Source: Maylandia zebra (Eukaryota; Chordata; Actinopteri; Cichliformes; Cichlidae). From it: a stretch of 64,000 bases of DNA. Positions within the stretch are counted from its first letter, which is position 1, and every line of letters begins with the position of its first letter. Both the position numbers and the translations under genes were made by a program. A model generated the notes under the pieces. The model had not been told where the DNA came from, made no database searches, and was given only the letters and a program-made list of their open reading frames with translations. The stretch is taken from contig NC_135175.1 in NCBI RefSeq assembly GCF_041146795.1, positions 21,964,575 through 22,028,574 of the forward strand. The letters run 5' to 3'. Below are positions 62,413 to 64,000 of this stretch, piece after piece.

Positions 62413-63844
62413 CTAAGGGCAGATGAGGAGAGAGTGAGGGAAATCACTGAGATGGTGACATTCTGACAACCTGGGACAGTCTACATGTGTTTTCATACAC
62501 ATTTTACTTGAGGGGGGGCAAAAAAAAGAATCCCTTGCTTGAAATAGCTGTGGCTCATGATTGCCTTTTGTGGTTTCAAGAGGCCACATTTCTCAATGGA
62601 GATGGGTGCGCTGAGAACACACCATAATGCATAATGACAGAGGTGGAAATAGGTTATCAAGCTATCACTGAATATGCAATCTTCCCACAATAAAGTGTGA
62701 CTATTTGCTGTACTTACAGATAGTTGGAGCACCGGGGCCGCTGGTGTAGACTGTGCCATACAGGCTACGCAGAGCAGAAGAAGCTCCCTTAGCAACTGCC
62801 ATCTACAATACAAAATACAAACAAAAGTCAAATGTGTTATAGAGTGAATTAATTATAAGGTTTAAACTATATACATATAAATATATATCAACACAGTATC
62901 TGAGTATATCAGACTGAGCAAAGGTGTGTCATTGCCTGGAAATGCTTGAATTTGGAGGACTTTTTAATGTAAAATTTGTCACTTTAAACCAAACAAAGCA
63001 CGCACACAAATGACACCACCTTTAAAATACAGCTGTTACACGTTATAAATACATGCTTTTCACCCTGCGGGTTTCCAGTAACATTTTTAGTGATATTATA
63101 GAAAGCAGTAAAAGCATCAGCGAGTTGCAAGAGGAAATGAAACCCCCAGAGAAACGCACAAGCAGGAAATGATATTTCTGGCCAGACTGATGAGTTATGA
63201 CAGATCCCTGGAGTTCTTTTGTTCTGTAAAGTGTCAGAAGACAGTCTAAATTACAAGTGAGTAATAGAGAGGCAGAGACGTGTGATCTGCCTCAGTTAGT
63301 GTGAGAGCTGGAGCAGGGGTGTGAGTGTTAACTGTGCAGCACCACGGACACCCCAGTGAGAGGTAAAAGAGCCATGAGAATGAGCCATGTAAGCAGGGAG
63401 TAAATGATTTGCTGCAGCTAAGTGTGGCCCTTAGATAAGAGTAACACGGTAATGGGGTGGGTAGAGTTATATATGTTTATATTATATGATCTATTGTAAA
63501 ACTTTTTATTTGCTCGTATTCATGTATATCACACATACAGATCATTATTTGAATGAACCGAATTCATAATTATACATAGCCTGACTCAGAGGTAGGTTTT
63601 GTACACTCACTGCAATGCTAAGGCAGATAACAGTGACTTACCAGCTCGTCATGGTCTGCAGCTAACTCATAGGTGTAGGAGTAGGGGAAGAGCAGCATCT
63701 GAGAATAGGAGTGGATAGTGATGTAGGCCTTGATGATGGATTTATTTTTGCGGATGAAGTCGGCAAGATTCTTGGATTCAATTTCAGATTCAGGAGCGGT
63801 GCCACAGTAAGTTTCGCTGCAGGGGTTGGTGGAAGCTCCAGTGG
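62225..63844 (-). CDS. cpb1: Carboxypeptidase B1, C-terminal part (partial)
   Basis: Secreted zinc carboxypeptidase (M14A) that removes C-terminal Lys/Arg in digestion. Only the last three coding exons are in the window (63642-63844, 62718-62802, 62225-62412); the signal peptide, propeptide and first zinc ligands lie beyond 64000. Visible: [14 protein letters not shown], the zinc-ligand His in TIHSYSQ (His196 in bovine CPA numbering), the substrate Tyr248 in the TIYPAAGG loop, then GGSDDWAYD, whose first Asp is position 255 and gives basic-residue specificity (CPA has Ile), and the catalytic Glu270 in FELRDEG. The end [12 protein letters not shown] matches the family. Downstream of it is gyg1, as in human. 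Confidence 0.93.
62718..62802 (-). CDS. cpb1: cpb1 penultimate exon
   Basis: [16 protein letters not shown] to SGPGAPTI plus one base; acceptor TTGTAG, donor CTATCT|GTAAGT. The initial Met is internal, not a start. Confidence 0.9.
62803..63641 (-). other. cpb1 intron
   Basis: 839-base intron with nothing further recognised. Confidence 0.6.
63642..63844 (-). CDS. cpb1: cpb1 exon (zinc-ligand His)
   Basis: [19 protein letters not shown] to AADHDEL; acceptor GATTGCAG, donor CTG|GTAAGT. Confidence 0.93.
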
Positions 63845-64000
63845 CTGCAATCACATAGAAAACCATGTATAAAAGTTTTCTTTTTCTTTTTAAAATTGTT
63901 AAATAAAATGACATAATAAATTACAAACTAAAAATGTTACCAAGCAGCCAAACTGTAACTAAACATATTATTGACTTGCCAGATTAAAATACATGGAAAA
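63845..64000 (-). other. cpb1 intron, cut by window end
   Basis: The upstream exons lie past the window edge. Confidence 0.6.

Noticed and set aside
1-64000. CRISPR arrays, tRNA or rRNA genes, viral or bacterial defence systems
   Set aside because: Scanned by eye on both strands; no spaced direct repeats, cloverleaf-type sequence or relevant protein seen.

Overview
The window is animal nuclear DNA, most likely from a ray-finned fish (percomorph teleost; the dispersed repeats look cichlid-like, but the species cannot be fixed from sequence alone). Genes are split by introns with GT-AG junctions, intergenic DNA is AT-rich, and all recognisable proteins are vertebrate orthologues. No bacterial operon, CRISPR array, phage or toxin system was seen.

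Layout, left to right. 1-10.3 kb holds no recognisable gene: a piggyBac-like short element (734-1635), a decayed Tc1-type transposon (4659-5444), a long AT-rich stretch that may contain non-coding regulatory elements, a perfect 40-bp hairpin (9437-9522) and LINE debris. 10.3-13.3 kb is slc35g2 (+), with a non-coding first exon and a single coding exon. 15.4-38.2 kb (possibly to 41.4 kb) is nck1 (+), an SH3-SH3-SH3-SH2 adaptor, with a CCAAT-containing promoter, long introns (one with an intact-looking non-autonomous hAT element and a perfect 8-bp target duplication) and a second promoter/first exon at 29.6 kb that gives a form lacking the first SH3 domain. 39.1-39.25 kb on the minus strand has an orphan exon-like open frame for a membrane segment plus short tail. 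41.7-45.6 kb is bdh1 (-), five coding exons. 46.9-60.1 kb is gyg1 (-), eight coding exons, with a decayed RLE-type LINE, a Tc1/mariner relic, an hAT element and LINE tails in introns 4 and 1. 62.0-64 kb is the 3' end of cpb1 (-), whose 5' exons lie beyond the window.

The genes do not form a pathway. SLC35G2 is a poorly characterised membrane transporter-family protein, NCK1 links phosphotyrosine signals to actin, BDH1 handles ketone bodies, glycogenin primes glycogen, and CPB1 is a secreted pancreatic digestive zymogen. In human, SLC35G2-NCK1 and GYG1-CPB1 lie in separate parts of 3q and BDH1 lies at 3q29, so the order here is a lineage-specific compaction or rearrangement of one ancestral segment. 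All splice junctions given were read by eye and checked for reading-frame continuity; identifications rest on recalled family sequences, not on a database search.
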